Shown: positions 10,801 through 22,483 of the stretch, piece after piece | Position numbering within the stretch: position 1 is the first letter of the stretch | Layout: every line of letters starts with the position of its first letter | Assembly (NCBI RefSeq): GCF_037325665.1 | Contig: NC_090250.1 | Span: 26,705,532 to 26,769,531 of the forward strand | Origin: Littorina saxatilis | Lineage: Eukaryota; Mollusca; Gastropoda; Littorinimorpha; Littorinidae | Direction: 5' to 3' | DNA: 64,000 nt | The notes under the pieces: model-generated | Database searches by the model: none | The model's input: the letters and a program-made list of their open reading frames with translations, nothing else | What the model was told of the DNA's origin: nothing | Position numbers and translations under genes: made by a program

Positions 10801-13800
10801 CTGAGCGTGTTTTTAATCCAAACATATCATATCTACCGTATATGTTTTTGGAATCAGGAACCGACAAGGAATAAGATGAAAGGGTTTTTAAATTGATTTG
10901 GACAATTTAATTTTGATAATACTTTTTATATATTTAATTTTCAGAGCTTGTTTTTAATCCAAATATAACATATTTATATGTTTTTGGAATCAGAAAATGG
11001 TGGAGAATAAGATGAACGTAAATTTGGATCGTTTTATAAATTTTTATTTTTTTTTACAATTTTCCGATTTTTAATGACCAAAGTCATTAATTAATTTTTA
11101 AGCCACCAAGCTGAAATGCAATACCGAAGTCCGGGTTTCGTCGAAGATTACTTGACCAAAATTTCAACCAATTTGGTTGAAAAATGAGGGCGTGACAGTG
11201 CCGCCTCAACTTTCACGAAAAGCCGGATATGACGTCATCAAAGACATTTATCAAAAAAATGAAAAAAACGTTCGGGGATATCAATCCCAGGAACTCTCAT
11301 GTAAAATTTCATAAAGATCGGTCCAGTAGTTTGGTCTGAATCGCTCTACACACACACACACACAGACAGACAGACACACACACACACATACACCACGACC
11401 CTCGTCTCGATTCCCCCCTCTACGTTAAAATATTTAGTCAAAACTTGACTAAATATAAAAAGCTGGCTTCATGATTCAGTATCTAAATCCAATTGCCTGG
11501 ACCATTGTTAACAGCACCACAGAGGTAACAGTCAGTATAGTTAAAAACAAGAAACAATGGTGACTTCAATGGGGCGTAGAACACACAAATGCGAACAGAG
11601 TTTGAAAACCGACGAGTTCATTTATGGACCCTTAATGCTTAAGAACTCACGGGAAACTTTCAAGATTGATTTTTTTGCCCAGTTAGCGCAGTTGGTAGCA
11701 TTCGGGACTGGTAGTCATGTAATGTTAGGTTCGAGTCCCGCGGCAGGCAAATAATAAATATATTTTGTTAAAATCTTCCAGTTCTTTTCTTTTTTAAACA
11801 CCTGACTGGAAAAGCGTACATGGTGCATGTATCACCGTGCATCAAGTGCACCCATTGGTTGGTGCTTTAAGTTGATCCCCTTGTGGTTCAGCAGTGTTCT
11901 TGGGCTTCAGTCACTGACCCGTACTTTCTATCTGACATATTTAGCTGATCCCTGGACGGTCGACTGTTCTTCTTCTTTGGCGTTTGATGATGGTTGTGTC
12001 TAAATTCATTAGCCCGTGATGTTGACAGAGTTGGCTGTCAGTCTGAGGTCCTGGGTGCTGCCCCACAGCTTGGTGTCCAGTGTTGTCCCCATGGGCCAGA
12101 CGAGTTTCCTCTCGCTGCAGTGGTCGACTGTATGATAAATTTGACATAAAGGGGTTCTTCTGGACGAACTATTCTTTGTAGCCAGTACAATTAAACCTAT
12201 GCATATTTTCATCCCAGGTCCAACTGACCTTTTGTCGTCCAAGCCTGAGATCGACACTGCAGGTCAACTTTTTGCCTCGTCTTTTTGCGAATTTTATTTG
12301 GTTATGGCAGCTTGCCTGAGGAAGGTGTAACTAAGATGCAAGAAGCATTGGTTCTTGCGGCGGTGCAAGTCTAATCTGTTTGTAATCAGACTGTAAGCAG
12401 TTGTACTGTATTGACTGCTTTCCCATCATTTTCCGGCGAGTATTGAGTCGCAGCCTTGCTGACCTGTTGTGTGTTGTTTCAGATCGAGGATTGTAAGCCC
12501 GAAAGTGAGCACATCAACCTGAAGGTGACGGGACAGGATGGCAGTGTCGTTCACTTCAAAATTAAAAAGAACACACCTTTGAGGAAGCTGATGGGAGCAT
12601 ATTGTAACAGAGCGGTAAGTTTCACTTTTGTTACCGGTAAAACATAAAAATATACAGTGGAACCCCCCTTTTAAGACCCCCCCAATTTAAAACTACCTCT
12701 CTTATAGTTATAAGACTCTGGGTTTTTTCAGACTTTTTGTTCATAACCTCTGTAAATTTACCCCCTTTTTAAGACCTGTTTTCTCAGATTTTCAGAGGTC
12801 TTAAAAGTGGTGGTCTGCTGTACATCTATATTTTTTCCTCCTGGAATGTTTGTTTTGGACAATCAGTTAAGATACACCATTTGGGCGATCTCGAGTGTGC
12901 ATAATTATTGAGAGTCGTGAAGCATTCCAGAAAGAGTGAGCAACCATCCTGTTAAGTGTTATGTGAACTAAAGGTAATGTTTGGTGCACTGGATTCAGAC
13001 TTTTTTGGTTGTTGGCAGTTTAATCTTAAAGCTGATGTTTTAAAAGCAAAAACTAGTCCTTGTTTGGAATTTGTTTCAACCTTGAATGTATCTTTGCAGG
13101 GTATCACAACGGGAGCGGTCCGGTTTCGCTTTGACGGAAATCCAATCAACGATGAAGACACGCCAGCCTTGGTAAGTTTATTTTTTGTCCATGATGAGGA
13201 TATAGTTTTCTGCAGTAGTGAATTTGGTCGTAGCTAGGAAATGGGCATGAAGTTAAATCTGTGTGTGAATTTAATGACAGTGATCTGTTTTGACACGCCA
13301 ATGTGTTAGGTTTGCCAGTGACGATTAAATGTGACTGAGGTGCCCGAAGCACAAGAATCATCTTTGGAGTCAAAGACATTCAAACAGAAGAGAGGTTTAA
13401 CTCATTCGGGGCGCGTCTAAATTGTCCCTCGTGTTCCCTCCCGGCGCACGATTTTGACCCATTTAAAAAAAATTCAACATCAACACAAAATAACCTTACC
13501 TACCTTACATTTTTGCAAAGTTTGAAAATATATGAAACATTTGAAAGAACATACCTTTTGTTGTCTTCACGTACAGTCAAACTACCTCTTTTAAGCAAAA
13601 TAAAAAAACAATTTCTGTCATGGGTTCATCATACACAATGTCATGATCGACACTTTCATTGTCCGAATCATCACCCAAATCATCGTCCATTGGCACAAAC
13701 TCGTCACCAGAATCTAAAATATCATCTCCACTATCATCATCACTAAGGTCAAGATCAGAACCGTCCTGAATAACAAGTTCTAGCACTCTTTTCAAGTTAA

Positions 13801-14742
13801 TACTTCTTGTAGCAGAACGATCCGCCATCTTGGAAAAGTCAAAACACGTGGGTCGCACACTGTCAAGAAAATCAATTTATTCCCAACAATTGAAGGGAAG
13901 GAACTGTTTACAGTGAATGGTTCCACTGTAGACAGGCAGAAGTTTATTGCGGGGGTTGTTTCCCTTGGTCAGCGGGGCCGTTCACACCGTTAAAAATTCG
14001 TGATATTCGTCGGATCGTAACTTCTAATGTGTCGGCAACGCAAAGCACAGCTGTCGGACTTCCAATTCCGACACAACGCGAATGAGTTAACCCTTACACT
14101 GGTGCAATTCTGTAACACATGTTACATAGCCACTGGTGAATTAACAGAGAGAAAAATAACAAAAAACAGTCATATAGGTTTTCGCATCCATGGGAGGTAA
14201 TCCGAACCGACCAAACAGACTGAGCCAGTAGCGCGACATATGTCGTGACAACCAGGTGACAGTATACGTAAAGTAGCGCGACATATGTCGCGACAACCAG
14301 CCTAAGGGTTAGGAGCTGAAAAACCGGAGTGCACAGGTTGACAGGAGCAAACCAGGATACAACAGCAGCCATAACCCATCGCAAACAGTTCTAGCAAACC
14401 ACAAGTGTGCATGACAGTTGCTCTTGCAGCCCATGCTCAACACTGTGTAGTCTTACTGGGGCAAACAAATATTCCATTTGTGTCCAGACAATGATTTCTT
14501 TATAGGCATTCATTTTGCCACCATTAAACCTGAAGTTCTTCGGACCATGTTAACACTGAGCAACTCCGGAAAGTGTAAGATGATATCAGTATTGCAGGTA
14601 AGCTTGGACAGAACAGCTGAATGCATCTACATTGGTGACAGAAATGCTTACAGGTATGTTTTCTCTGTTTCAGTTGGAGATGGAAGATGGTGATTCAATA
14701 GATGTGTTCCAACAACAAACAGGTGGTTGTCATCATTTGTGA
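7820..14742 (+). CDS. SUMO: SUMO (small ubiquitin-like modifier), complete, four coding exons
   Basis: SUMO is conjugated to target lysines by the E1 SAE1/SAE2 and E2 UBC9 and acts mainly in the nucleus. The coding exons are 7820-7849, 12483-12614, 13100-13171 and 14674-14742, all phase 0 with GT-AG introns, giving 100 residues. Residues 20-54 follow the SUMO-2/3 pattern ([24 protein letters not shown]). Residues 62-67 hold RFRFDG, then [18 protein letters not shown], with the di-glycine at 95-96. Four residues (CHHL) follow and must be removed by a SENP/Ulp protease. The stretch CNRAGITTGAV is less conserved than in SUMO-2. The chain-forming site of SUMO-2 (VKTE) is replaced by CKPE, which lacks the hydrophobic residue. 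The start is the only ATG that opens this exon, in good context (AACATGG). A second SUMO gene elsewhere in the genome is possible. Identity is near certain. Confidence 0.95.
8675..9830 (-). mobile_element. CR1-like LINE, 5'-truncated (SUMO intron 1)
   Basis: Encodes the second half of a reverse transcriptase: [29 protein letters not shown], then a thumb and C-terminal region with [16 protein letters not shown]. The ORF 8788-9693 is open for 301 codons and continues upstream to about 9826. The 3' end carries ACAAGT repeats near 8680-8712. A run of 25 G lies just past the stop. Relatively young given the long open frame. Confidence 0.85.
8763..8787 (+). repeat. Run of 25 G
   Basis: Uninterrupted G tract in the 3' UTR of the CR1-like LINE. 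The length may be inexact in the assembly. Confidence 0.8.
9840..10582. other. SUMO intron 1 sequence, nothing recognised
   Basis: AT-rich single-copy-looking sequence. No coding, repeat or RNA signal seen on either strand. Confidence 0.4.
10583..11455 (+). mobile_element. Lit-A element, copy D (SUMO intron 1)
   Basis: The closest match to copy A by eye, nearly identical over most of its length apart from the microsatellite. Confidence 0.85.
11677..11748 (+). repeat. tRNA-like sequence (degenerate)
   Basis: GTTAGCGCAGTTGGTAGCA and GGTTCGAGTCCC resemble A and B boxes, and the loop CTGGTAG would give anticodon GGT. The acceptor, D and T stems do not pair well. Probably a SINE head or tRNA pseudogene in SUMO intron 1. 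Confidence 0.45.
11760..12482. other. End of SUMO intron 1, nothing recognised
   Basis: No domain-like ORF and no repeat shared with the rest of the window. Ends in the TTGTTTCAG acceptor. Confidence 0.4.
12483..12614 (+). CDS. SUMO: SUMO exon 2 (residues 11-54)
   Basis: Preceded by TTGTTTCAG and followed by GTAAGT. Encodes the first beta strands and the helix of the ubiquitin fold, including [13 protein letters not shown], a SUMO-2/3 signature. Confidence 0.95.
12655..12820. mobile_element. Small pogo-like MITE (SUMO intron 2)
   Basis: Starts CAGTGGAACCCCCCTTTTAA after TA and ends with the inverted form before TA. The interior has TCATAACCTCTGTAAATTTA, shared with the other copies. Confidence 0.75.
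13100..13171 (+). CDS. SUMO: SUMO exon 3 (residues 55-78)
   Basis: Acceptor TTTGCAG, donor GTAAGT. Encodes [18 protein letters not shown], close to the SUMO-2 segment. The first seven residues of the exon are unusual for the family. Confidence 0.93.
13401..14086 (-). mobile_element. piggyBac-type element with a transposase-like N-terminus (SUMO intron 3)
   Basis: Bounded by TTAA at 13397-13400 and 14087-14090 with inverted ends CTCATTCG. The - strand ORF 13577-13858 begins near [18 protein letters not shown] and runs into an Asp/Ser-rich stretch ([18 protein letters not shown]). Such acidic N-termini are typical of piggyBac transposases. The catalytic part is absent. Confidence 0.7.
14091..14308. 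mobile_element. piggyBac-type MITE, copy 1
   Basis: Begins CCCTTACACTGGTG right after the TTAA that also ends the previous element, and ends CCTAAGGG. The outer right TTAA has become TTAG. It contains two copies of GTAGCGCGACATATGTCG. Confidence 0.75.
14674..14742 (+). CDS. SUMO: SUMO exon 4 (residues 79-100 and stop)
   Basis: Acceptor TGTTTCAG. Encodes [18 protein letters not shown] and the CHHL tail, then TGA. The di-glycine is the conjugation end after protease trimming. Confidence 0.95.
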   Translation: MEMEDGDSIDVFQQQTGGCHHL

Positions 14743-15417
14743 ATCCCCCCCCACCGGTCTCCCCCTTTCCCCCTCTCCATCACTGCATAGCAACCCCAGC
14801 CTAGCCCAGGACTGCGGGGCCTCTGTACAGACTAAGATGAGACGAACGACCAAGCTCCCCTCGCTCCACCCCGCGCTGGCCTCCGAGACACTACCACACA
14901 TGCCAGGGCCTTCTGTTGTAGATGTCATGTGGTCCGAGTTGTCATCTTAACACTTTTTGTCTGGAAGTGATTCTCGTTTCTCTTTTGATGAATTGACACA
15001 TACAAAAAAGGGTAGGAGCTTCCAACTGAGGTTTCCCCATGTGTGATAAACTGAAAAGCACTGATTTCTTTTAGTCCAGTTTTTAGGTTCTCTGGGGTTA
15101 GTTTGATTCATTTCTTTCAAGGTTCTCTGTCCTACGCAAAGCATTGTCAGTCCATGGGAAATTTTTACTTTGATCAAAAGAATTTGGAAAGTACAGTAAA
15201 ATAAGAGTTAAATTATGCTTTTGAGTGTCAGTGGTTGTTCTGTGTCATGTTCAAACATTGGATGTTACTTCATATTTTATGTGGCGTTGCCGGATCATAC
15301 TTTGCATTTTTTTTCTCATTTTCATTGGCCGAGTGAAGGAAGTTGATGCTGGGGCTGCTACTGAAGCCACAACAAAATTGTTCAGTTCATTTCATCTTAT
15401 TTTAATCATTTTGCTGT

Positions 15418-15423
15418 AATAAA
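15418..15423 (+). terminator. SUMO: Likely SUMO polyadenylation signal AATAAA
   Basis: AATAAA lies 676 bp after the SUMO stop codon in an AT-rich stretch; a second AATAAA follows about 30 bp later. The 3' UTR would be about 14743-15450. No other gene on the + strand competes for it. Confidence 0.5.
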
Positions 15424-15424
15424 T

Positions 15425-16203
15425 AGATCTTTGTATGTTGTCATTAAAAATAAAACATTTGCGTCTAACTGGCAAAATTCTTCTGCTGTGGCTCTGTTGT
15501 TTGAAGAGATGGTTGGACTTGTAGCTAGACGGTACTCATTCACTTTTCAATCGCAGCTTGCACTCAAAAAAACAAACACAAATGTAAGCAGTTCAAATCT
15601 TTTATGTTTGTCAAATTTACAACCAAAAGTTGAATAATGGCAACAAGAAACAACAAAAAAAAGAATAGCCATGCCTACTGGAGAGTTGATGCAGCCAAAC
15701 CTGGGATATTTTGAAGAAATCTGGGTCCTAACAAAACCAATAAATTGCCTTAAGAAATGGGATACAATTTGTGGTCTATCTTTAGCTACCCTGGATACTG
15801 TCCCCTGATATGTGCGTGTCTCAGACCTGACCTACCAACGAATTTCATAAGGCGCCTGAGATGTCTTCAGTGAGGTATCGGTTCAACTTCAGCCACCATG
15901 CTGCACAGTTAGCGAAAGAATAGTAAGGTTCAAGTTTTACAGTCGGATGGGACTTGCCATGGGAGACTCGGTTAGGGGACAGTATCCAGGTTTCTTGTGC
16001 ATACTCTTTCCAAAGCCAATTGATTTGTTTTATGGCTTCTATTCAGTTTTAATTAAAGGCTGGTTCCGCCTCATGAAAAATTGGCTCGTTGCTCAAATGT
16101 GGCCAGGCTTTTACATGATCAAAGACCATCCCTTCAGTTTGTCACATAACAATCAACAGCCTGGCTGTTCTCTGTGCAGTGAGAGTTTCAACTCACCACA
16201 GCT
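15425..16203. other. Intergenic after SUMO, nothing recognised
   Basis: No shared repeat, RNA gene or domain-bearing ORF could be seen. Confidence 0.4.
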
Positions 16204-16546
16204 TTCTTTCTTTATTTGGTGTTTAACGTCGTTTTCAACCACGAAGGTTATATCGCGACGGGGAAAGGGGGGAAGATGGGATAGAGCCACTTGTTAATTG
16301 TTTCTTGTTCACAAAAGCACTAATCAAAAAATTGCTCCAGGGGCTTGCAACGTAGTACAATATATGACCTTACTGGGAGAATGCAAGTTTCCAGTACAAA
16401 GGACTTAACATTTCTTACATACTGCTTGACTAAAATCTTTACAAACATTGACTTAACAAGGGTAACAGGAGAAACAGAATCCGTTAGTCGCCTATTACGA
16501 CATGCTGGGGAGCATCGGGTAAATTCTTTCCCCTAACCCGCGGCGG
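16204..16546 (+). repeat. Interspersed repeat, copy 1 (GGTGTTTAACGTCG family)
   Basis: Starts TTATTTGGTGTTTAACGTCG and ends TAACCCGCGGCGGGT. Nearly identical to the copy at 17545-17913 but lacks a 22 bp segment. The family is widespread in molluscs as I recall; its class is unknown to me. Confidence 0.75.
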
Positions 16547-16996
16547 GTCTCACCACAGCAAGTTGTTGATTTTTGTTATATGACCAAGTGGACGGATGGT
16601 CATTCCTTATAGTCAGATCCAAGAAGGTGAGCAGAACTGTATTCATGAGGCAGAATGTGCCTTTAACCCATAAATCACTCCATGGCTGTATGTTACAGTC
16701 TGCATTTTCATTCTTCAAAATCTTTTAACCATATATTACTGCATAACCATTGCTGCCATAAGACTTGTTCAGACGAACATGCAATGACAAGACTAAAGCA
16801 GTTTGTCAGAACTTTGTGTTCACATTGGTATGCCATTTTTTATCAGTCCACATAGTAGTCCCTTTGACACATTCAGAGCTGTGGGGCATAGTGTATGAGA
16901 AGATCTAAAACCTTTTCCACCACAAATGATGTAATTCTCACTTCAGTAAAAAAAAAACATAGTGCCAGCTTCTTCCTCAATAGAGGACTGTGCTAA

Positions 16997-17192
16997 CCCT
17001 TACACTGGTGCAATTCTGTAACACATGTTACATAGCCACTGGTGAATTAACAGAAAAACAGTCATATAGGTTTTTCGAATCCATGGGAGGTAATCGGAAC
17101 AGACCGAGCCAGTAGCGCGACATATGTCATGACAACCAGGTGACAGTATACGTAAAGTAGCGTGACATATGTCGCGACAACAAGCCTAAGGG
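16997..17192. mobile_element. piggyBac-type MITE, copy 2
   Basis: Same element as 14091-14308 with a few small deletions. Here the right TTAA is intact and the left is CTAA. Confidence 0.75.
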
Positions 17193-17544
17193 TTAATACC
17201 TTCGAAAACAACTTTAAGAGAGGGACAGGTATTTTTGTGGGCTTTTTGCTATCCTTAGCAAATTATCCCCCCATCATAGCAATTTGTAGAAGCATGTTGC
17301 AGTTAAACTTGTTTACTTGAAGAGGATTTCTTAATAAAACAAACTGTTTTGGGTGAAAAAGCACCATTACAATGAGCGTTTCGTTTACTTGGCATGGCAA
17401 AGTCATCAATTACAACAGTATTCCTAGTCAGGTATGAATCAATTTTTGCACATAAAATTCAATGGCAGTAATTTTCTCTGCACAGAGAACTAGGTTTATT
17501 TACACTGTACAAACATATATTTACAGCAGCATCAAACACTTTCT

Positions 17545-17913
17545 TTTTTTATTTATTTGGTGTTTAACGTCGTTTTCAACCACGAAGGTTATATCGCGAC
17601 GGGGAAAGGGGGGGGGAGATGGGATAGAGCCACTTGTTAATTGTTTCTTGTTCACAAAAGCACTAATCAAAAAATTGCTCCAGGGGCTTGCAACGTAGTA
17701 CAATATATTACCTTACTGGGAGAATGCAAGTTTCCAGTACAAAGGACTTAACATTTCTTACATACTGCTTGACTAAAATCTTTACAAAAATTGACTATAT
17801 TCTATACAAGAAACACTTAACAAGGGTAAAAGGAGAAACAGAATCCGTTAGTCGCCTCTTACGACATGCTGGGGAGCATCGGGTAAATTCTTCCCCCTAA
17901 CCCGCGGGGGGTA
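17545..17913 (+). repeat. Interspersed repeat, copy 2 (GGTGTTTAACGTCG family)
   Basis: Same start and end motifs as copy 1, 1.3 kb away and in the same direction. Holds the extra segment with TATTCTATACAAGAAACAC. Confidence 0.75.
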
Positions 17914-20734
17914 GCATCAAACACAAACCAGATGCTTAACGCCAAACTGCAACAAGAAAAGAAAACTCACAACTTGAAATACACACTGCTTTCCAAGGCC
18001 GCAATAGCACCGCAACTTTTTGCACAAAACAACAGACCTTCACGTGATGACAAACAACAAAGCTGCCTCAATACAAATTGCTGTGTGCTAACACATTAAT
18101 GCCAACTTTACCTCCAGTGTACATATTTACCATACACCTGTCCTTCATACACCTAAGTCAATATTTCATTTCAAACCAAAAGATGCATGAAAAAAAGGAC
18201 ACAAATAAGGAAAAAGAGATCCTCGAATAAGTTCACAACATTTTGCAAGTTCTCTGGCTGAATAAACGTTCAAGAATGAAATTCTGAAGGCAGTTCTAAC
18301 TGCTTGGATTGGATGAACCAAGACAGGAAAAGTATCTGTAACTTAACAATAGATCAGAACAGATACATTTGACGTATCTTGGCAGTTTTCCACTGCAGGT
18401 GTAACTATCTGCTTACTCAATATGAAAATTAAATGAGATCTTTCCTTCAGCTGCTACACAGTCATTAATTGTTACGGTCAGTAATTTATCTGTCAAGAAC
18501 TACCGTTTTGAACCTAAATCTGCCAAAAACAGATCCACTCTCTCTCTCTTTGCGCCTGCATGCAGTCAGAAAACATGCATACACCGCAAATGCAGACACT
18601 ATGCCTACAAGTGTTATGATCTTTTCAAATGATGTGTCAAATATGTGTTCCTGCAAAAGGCAGGCTTATCAAAGAGTACATATTTCTGGGGCCACACTAC
18701 AAGAATTTGATGAACACTGCATGTATTCTGCAAACCTTTGCTGCAATTCTTTGATGCTCCAAATTAAATTCTAGATGTGATAGCAGCATACTCTGGAGTG
18801 ATCATAGAGGAGCCATCCCAACTGTATAGTGTAAGGATACTGGGCATTATTTGTTGTGGTTGCAGAGACTTCAAGAAAGCTTCATTTGCAAGTCAGTATC
18901 ATCTTCAGTTAAACGCTGCCTAAAACACAAACCCAAGGGATTTTTTTTTAAACCAAAGATTAGCTGTTATTAAGCCGATGATAACTATTTGCAAACAAGA
19001 GCATGGTAGAAGACAGATCATAACTTGACACAAAACTATAAAACTCGGTACAGTAGAAACCCCATTCTAAGACCCTTGTTTTCCAGTTAACAACATCTGT
19101 CAATTCACCTCCACTGTCAAACAACCTCCCTTTTCAAATTTGATTTGTTCACTTTGTTTGGACCTCGAGGGTGGTTCCAATCTACAGAGAGAGAAAAAAA
19201 GAGAAATCTACAGTCTAAATCAGCTGGGACAATGGCAACTAAAACAACAAGAAAAGTATGCATCTGGTCAATAGCTATATACATATCAGCATGGTCATTA
19301 GCACAAATTCATTGCATGGTCATTGCCTCAATTAAAAAAACACACCACAGAGTCAAGGGTTGGTATCTGTACACAATCACTGGTTTAATCAGGGTAGCAA
19401 GTGTTTTTTCCCAAATTAAAATATACATATACCTTCTGGTAGCTGTACATGACCATAGTCTCATCACATTTTTCTTTCTAAGCTTACTTTCTTTCTTATA
19501 TAAGTTTAGAAATGAAATGTGTCAAAACCAATTTACTGCTTAATTAAACCAGAACATGCCGAGTACAACTTAAAATATGCTGATATAATGACATCAAGTG
19601 GATAGATAAATATATAACTTCACAGTCCACCTTTTCTGTGTAACGTATGATAGACTTAAAGAGACAGGACCCCATTACACCATAGGTTAAAACCCACCGA
19701 CACGTTACAAAATATATATCCTATTTTCTTCACAAGTTTAATCCCCAAAAATAGGGTGTAACAGTCTTATAGCTTTTCCCAATATCAAAAGGATCACCAC
19801 TCAGATATGTACAGAGAAAACAAACATACAAAACCCAAGATTCTATGGCGAAAGTTTGGCAGTGACACATCCACTAGCTGGCTAACAAACATGAAGAGTT
19901 AGAGAAGACAGGAGGAATAAAAAAACAACATACAATTAGTAAACAGGAGAACAACAAACAATTATTTACGGGACTTTCTTTCAAAGTTAAGGCAAACATT
20001 CCAAATCAAGAAGCAAGAGGGTATACATGGCTATGAGATGAAACAAACCACACTGGTAAAAATAAAATAAAAGATAAAACAAATACTTGTGTCCACGACA
20101 AAGTTTGATGTAACGTATGCAGGCAATACATCACAAGCATAGCAGATAAAAAAAATTAGAGCCTGTCTGACACAAAAACAAAGTCTCACACACTAGTTTT
20201 GTATCTCAAACTCAAGAACCAATCATTGACACAAAAATAACATTTTAAACTCAAGTAAAAGCAACACATTATGTCTCCAAAGTATTTAAAACTGTAGGTG
20301 TGACATAATACAGCAGTTGCCAAAAGGTAATGTTTACATGCAAGGTACATATACAACTACAATGAAAACACCGCTGCTGTTTCTCTGAAGATTGTGTGTC
20401 ATGTTGTTACTCTGTCACGGATGTTTTCTGCAGCTGCTTGTATTTAGACAATGTTCTTGCATGAAATCAAGCACACACACACACACACAAACTCACTGAC
20501 TGCATTCAAACAATGATGCGTCACACACACATACCTGTTTACCCTAAACCCGAGGCAAGAGTAATTTCCCAAAAAGTTGAGTGTATTTTTCAAAAAGTTG
20601 GTGTACTTTGCAAGCAAAGCCATATGGGCTAGGGAAAATGTACGCGTGGGTGCAAAGGTGTTTGTGTAAGAATAGCATGTCTTGTGAACACCTTCAGAAT
20701 TTAACTCCTTCCAATACAACAGGAATAAAACAAT
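17914..20734. other. Intergenic, no gene or clear repeat
   Basis: AT-rich, with only a weak pogo-like MITE trace at about 19050-19140 and short CA repeats near 20470. It may include the 3' UTR of the Sfmbt-like gene's transcript, but no signal proves it. Confidence 0.4.
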
Positions 20735-21610
20735 GTTATCCCCGAGTACGCAGTAGGAGGGTCCTGCAGACTTTAATTGTGTGTCTGTCTGTGTATCTGT
20801 CTGTCTGTCTGTCTGGACTTAACAGCTTATTGCTGGAAAACTACTGGGCGCAGTTCGTTCAAAAGTTGATACACTAACTTGATAATAGGTCCGATTGATC
20901 GTATTAAAACTTCATGTTACCTGGGAAGTAAATGCGAAATAAATCACAAAAGCCACTCTTAACGGTGGGAGTTTTTGCGGTGGGAGGCTGGTCGCTTTGC
21001 AAACAGCCTGAACTAAAGGGGAGACTTGAGCGGCGAACACGTCACGCAGTGATGACAAAAGCATGATTTGCAAGCCAGACAACGAACGGGTGAGGAAATG
21101 GTCTCGGCAAAGAAATTACAATGCAGGGTTTGGTCTCGGTGAAAGAGAGACAGAGAGCACGAGAGAGTCTATGGCCAAAATGATCCGGGTTCAATTCCCG
21201 GCATGGGCGTTCTATTTTTTTTTTTTTTTTTAATTCTTGTTTACTATTGTTTATTATGAACGTTTTAATGTTTAATTTTACTCTAATAGTTTTTTTAATT
21301 GTGTAAAATAAATAATTTTTTTTTATTTTTTATTTATTTATTTTTTTTAAATCCAAGTGACCCGGGTTTGATTCCCAGCATAGGCGGTCTATTTTTTTTT
21401 TTTTTTTTTTTTTTTTTAATTCTTGTTTACTATTGTTTATTATGAACGTTTTAATGTTTTATTTTACTCTAATAATTTTTTTAATTGTGTAAAATAAATA
21501 ATTTAAAAATTTTTTTTTTTTTTTTAAATCCACGTGCACAAGACAAAAACTTTTATACTGGGGGAGCGAGCCAGTCTGAAGAGTACTCGGGTCCAGCGCC
21601 AGCGTTTTTT
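20735..21610 (+). mobile_element. Repeat with CCCGAGTAC ends, copy 1
   Basis: The left end ATCCCCGAGTACGC and right end GAGTACTCGGGTCC are inverted. The left block (CTACTGGGCGCAGTTCGTTC, CCGATTGATCGTATTAAAAC) is the reverse complement of 39950-40130. The tRNA-tail dimer is inserted in it. Confidence 0.65.
21180..21531 (+). repeat. Tandem dimer of a tRNA-tail-like unit
   Basis: Two units of about 175 bp each open with a T-arm-like motif (GGGTTCAATTCCCGGCATGG; GGGTTTGATTCCCAGCATAG). A long T run and an identical AT-rich stretch (TTCTTGTTTACTATTGTTTA) follow. It interrupts the repeat at 20735-21610. Confidence 0.7.
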
Positions 21611-21639
21611 ATTTACCTGTCAGTTTATAGCATTATAAC

Positions 21640-22140
21640 CAGTGTCTTCCAAACAGATTGATAATGAAAAGATGAAGTTCGTGAAATAACATCTGCGGTT
21701 GACAGTGGCAAGTTCATTTTTACAATCATCTCAGAAAACATTGCTTCAGCGCGGACTACAGCCTTTTCTTCTGGCAGGAATTGCTTTGCGGGAATGAACT
21801 TCATAACTCCTTGGCAGCTTTCAGCGGATTACTTTGCAGCAACCTTGTCCAGGTGAGTTTTGGAACTGCAGTGTCGTTCGATGTCATATTTCCCAGCATG
21901 GGCAACAGAGAAATCTGATTTACAATACTTGCAGTGTGCATGACTTTTTCCCATAGTAGACTCCACAATTCCTGGCTCTTTCTTATATTTCTCCAAGAAA
22001 ATCTGCTGCTTCTGCTGTTTAGACTTGGTACAGTCATCCGAAACTGGCACATTTTTCCGCTTCATTTTGCCACGATTGTCCAGACGATCGCACGTGCCAA
22101 CAACTGAACAAGGTTTCCACAGCTGAAGACTTGCTGTCAT
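21640..22140 (-). mobile_element. hAT-type transposase N-terminal fragment
   Basis: An open stretch from about 22070 encodes MKRKNVPVSDD, then HAHCKYCKSDFSVAHAGKYD and IERHCSSKTH, a BED-like zinc finger. A stop interrupts it after VAAK, and the frame then continues with FIPAKQFLPEEKAVVRAEAM and NLPLSTADVIS. That order of zinc finger, then LPLS, is usual in hAT transposases. The catalytic domain is missing. Confidence 0.65.
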
Positions 22141-22483
22141 GGTTATCTCCCTTCGACCGAAACCGGTATCAGTTGTACCATTCCGTAATCAGCACACCAA
22201 CACCGGAAAACGTATTCTAGACTTTTTCTTAGGCGTATTTTGTGCGTGTGTCGCGTATTTGCGTACCGATAATAATTTGGCGTACAAAATACGCCCAAAT
22301 CGTACTGGTAAACAGGTCTGCACATACACACTGACTGCATTCAAACAATGATTGTGTCTCACACACACACACTCACACAAACACTCTCACTGCATTCAAA
22401 CAATGATTGTGTCTCACACACACACACTCACACAAACACTCTCACTGCATTCAAACAATGATTGCGTTAAAAAAATGCTGATA

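Noticed and set aside
12456-12647. Single-exon ORF around SUMO exon 2
   Set aside because: The ORF borders run into introns; the real exon is 12483-12614 with canonical splice sites.
14478-14950. Extra ORFs around SUMO exon 4
   Set aside because: They overlap the real exon in other frames or lie in the 3' UTR and lack any domain.
22321-22450. Short direct repeats that could suggest a CRISPR-like array
   Set aside because: They are a local tandem duplication of a CACACA microsatellite with GCATTCAAACAATGATTG, in a eukaryotic intergenic region.
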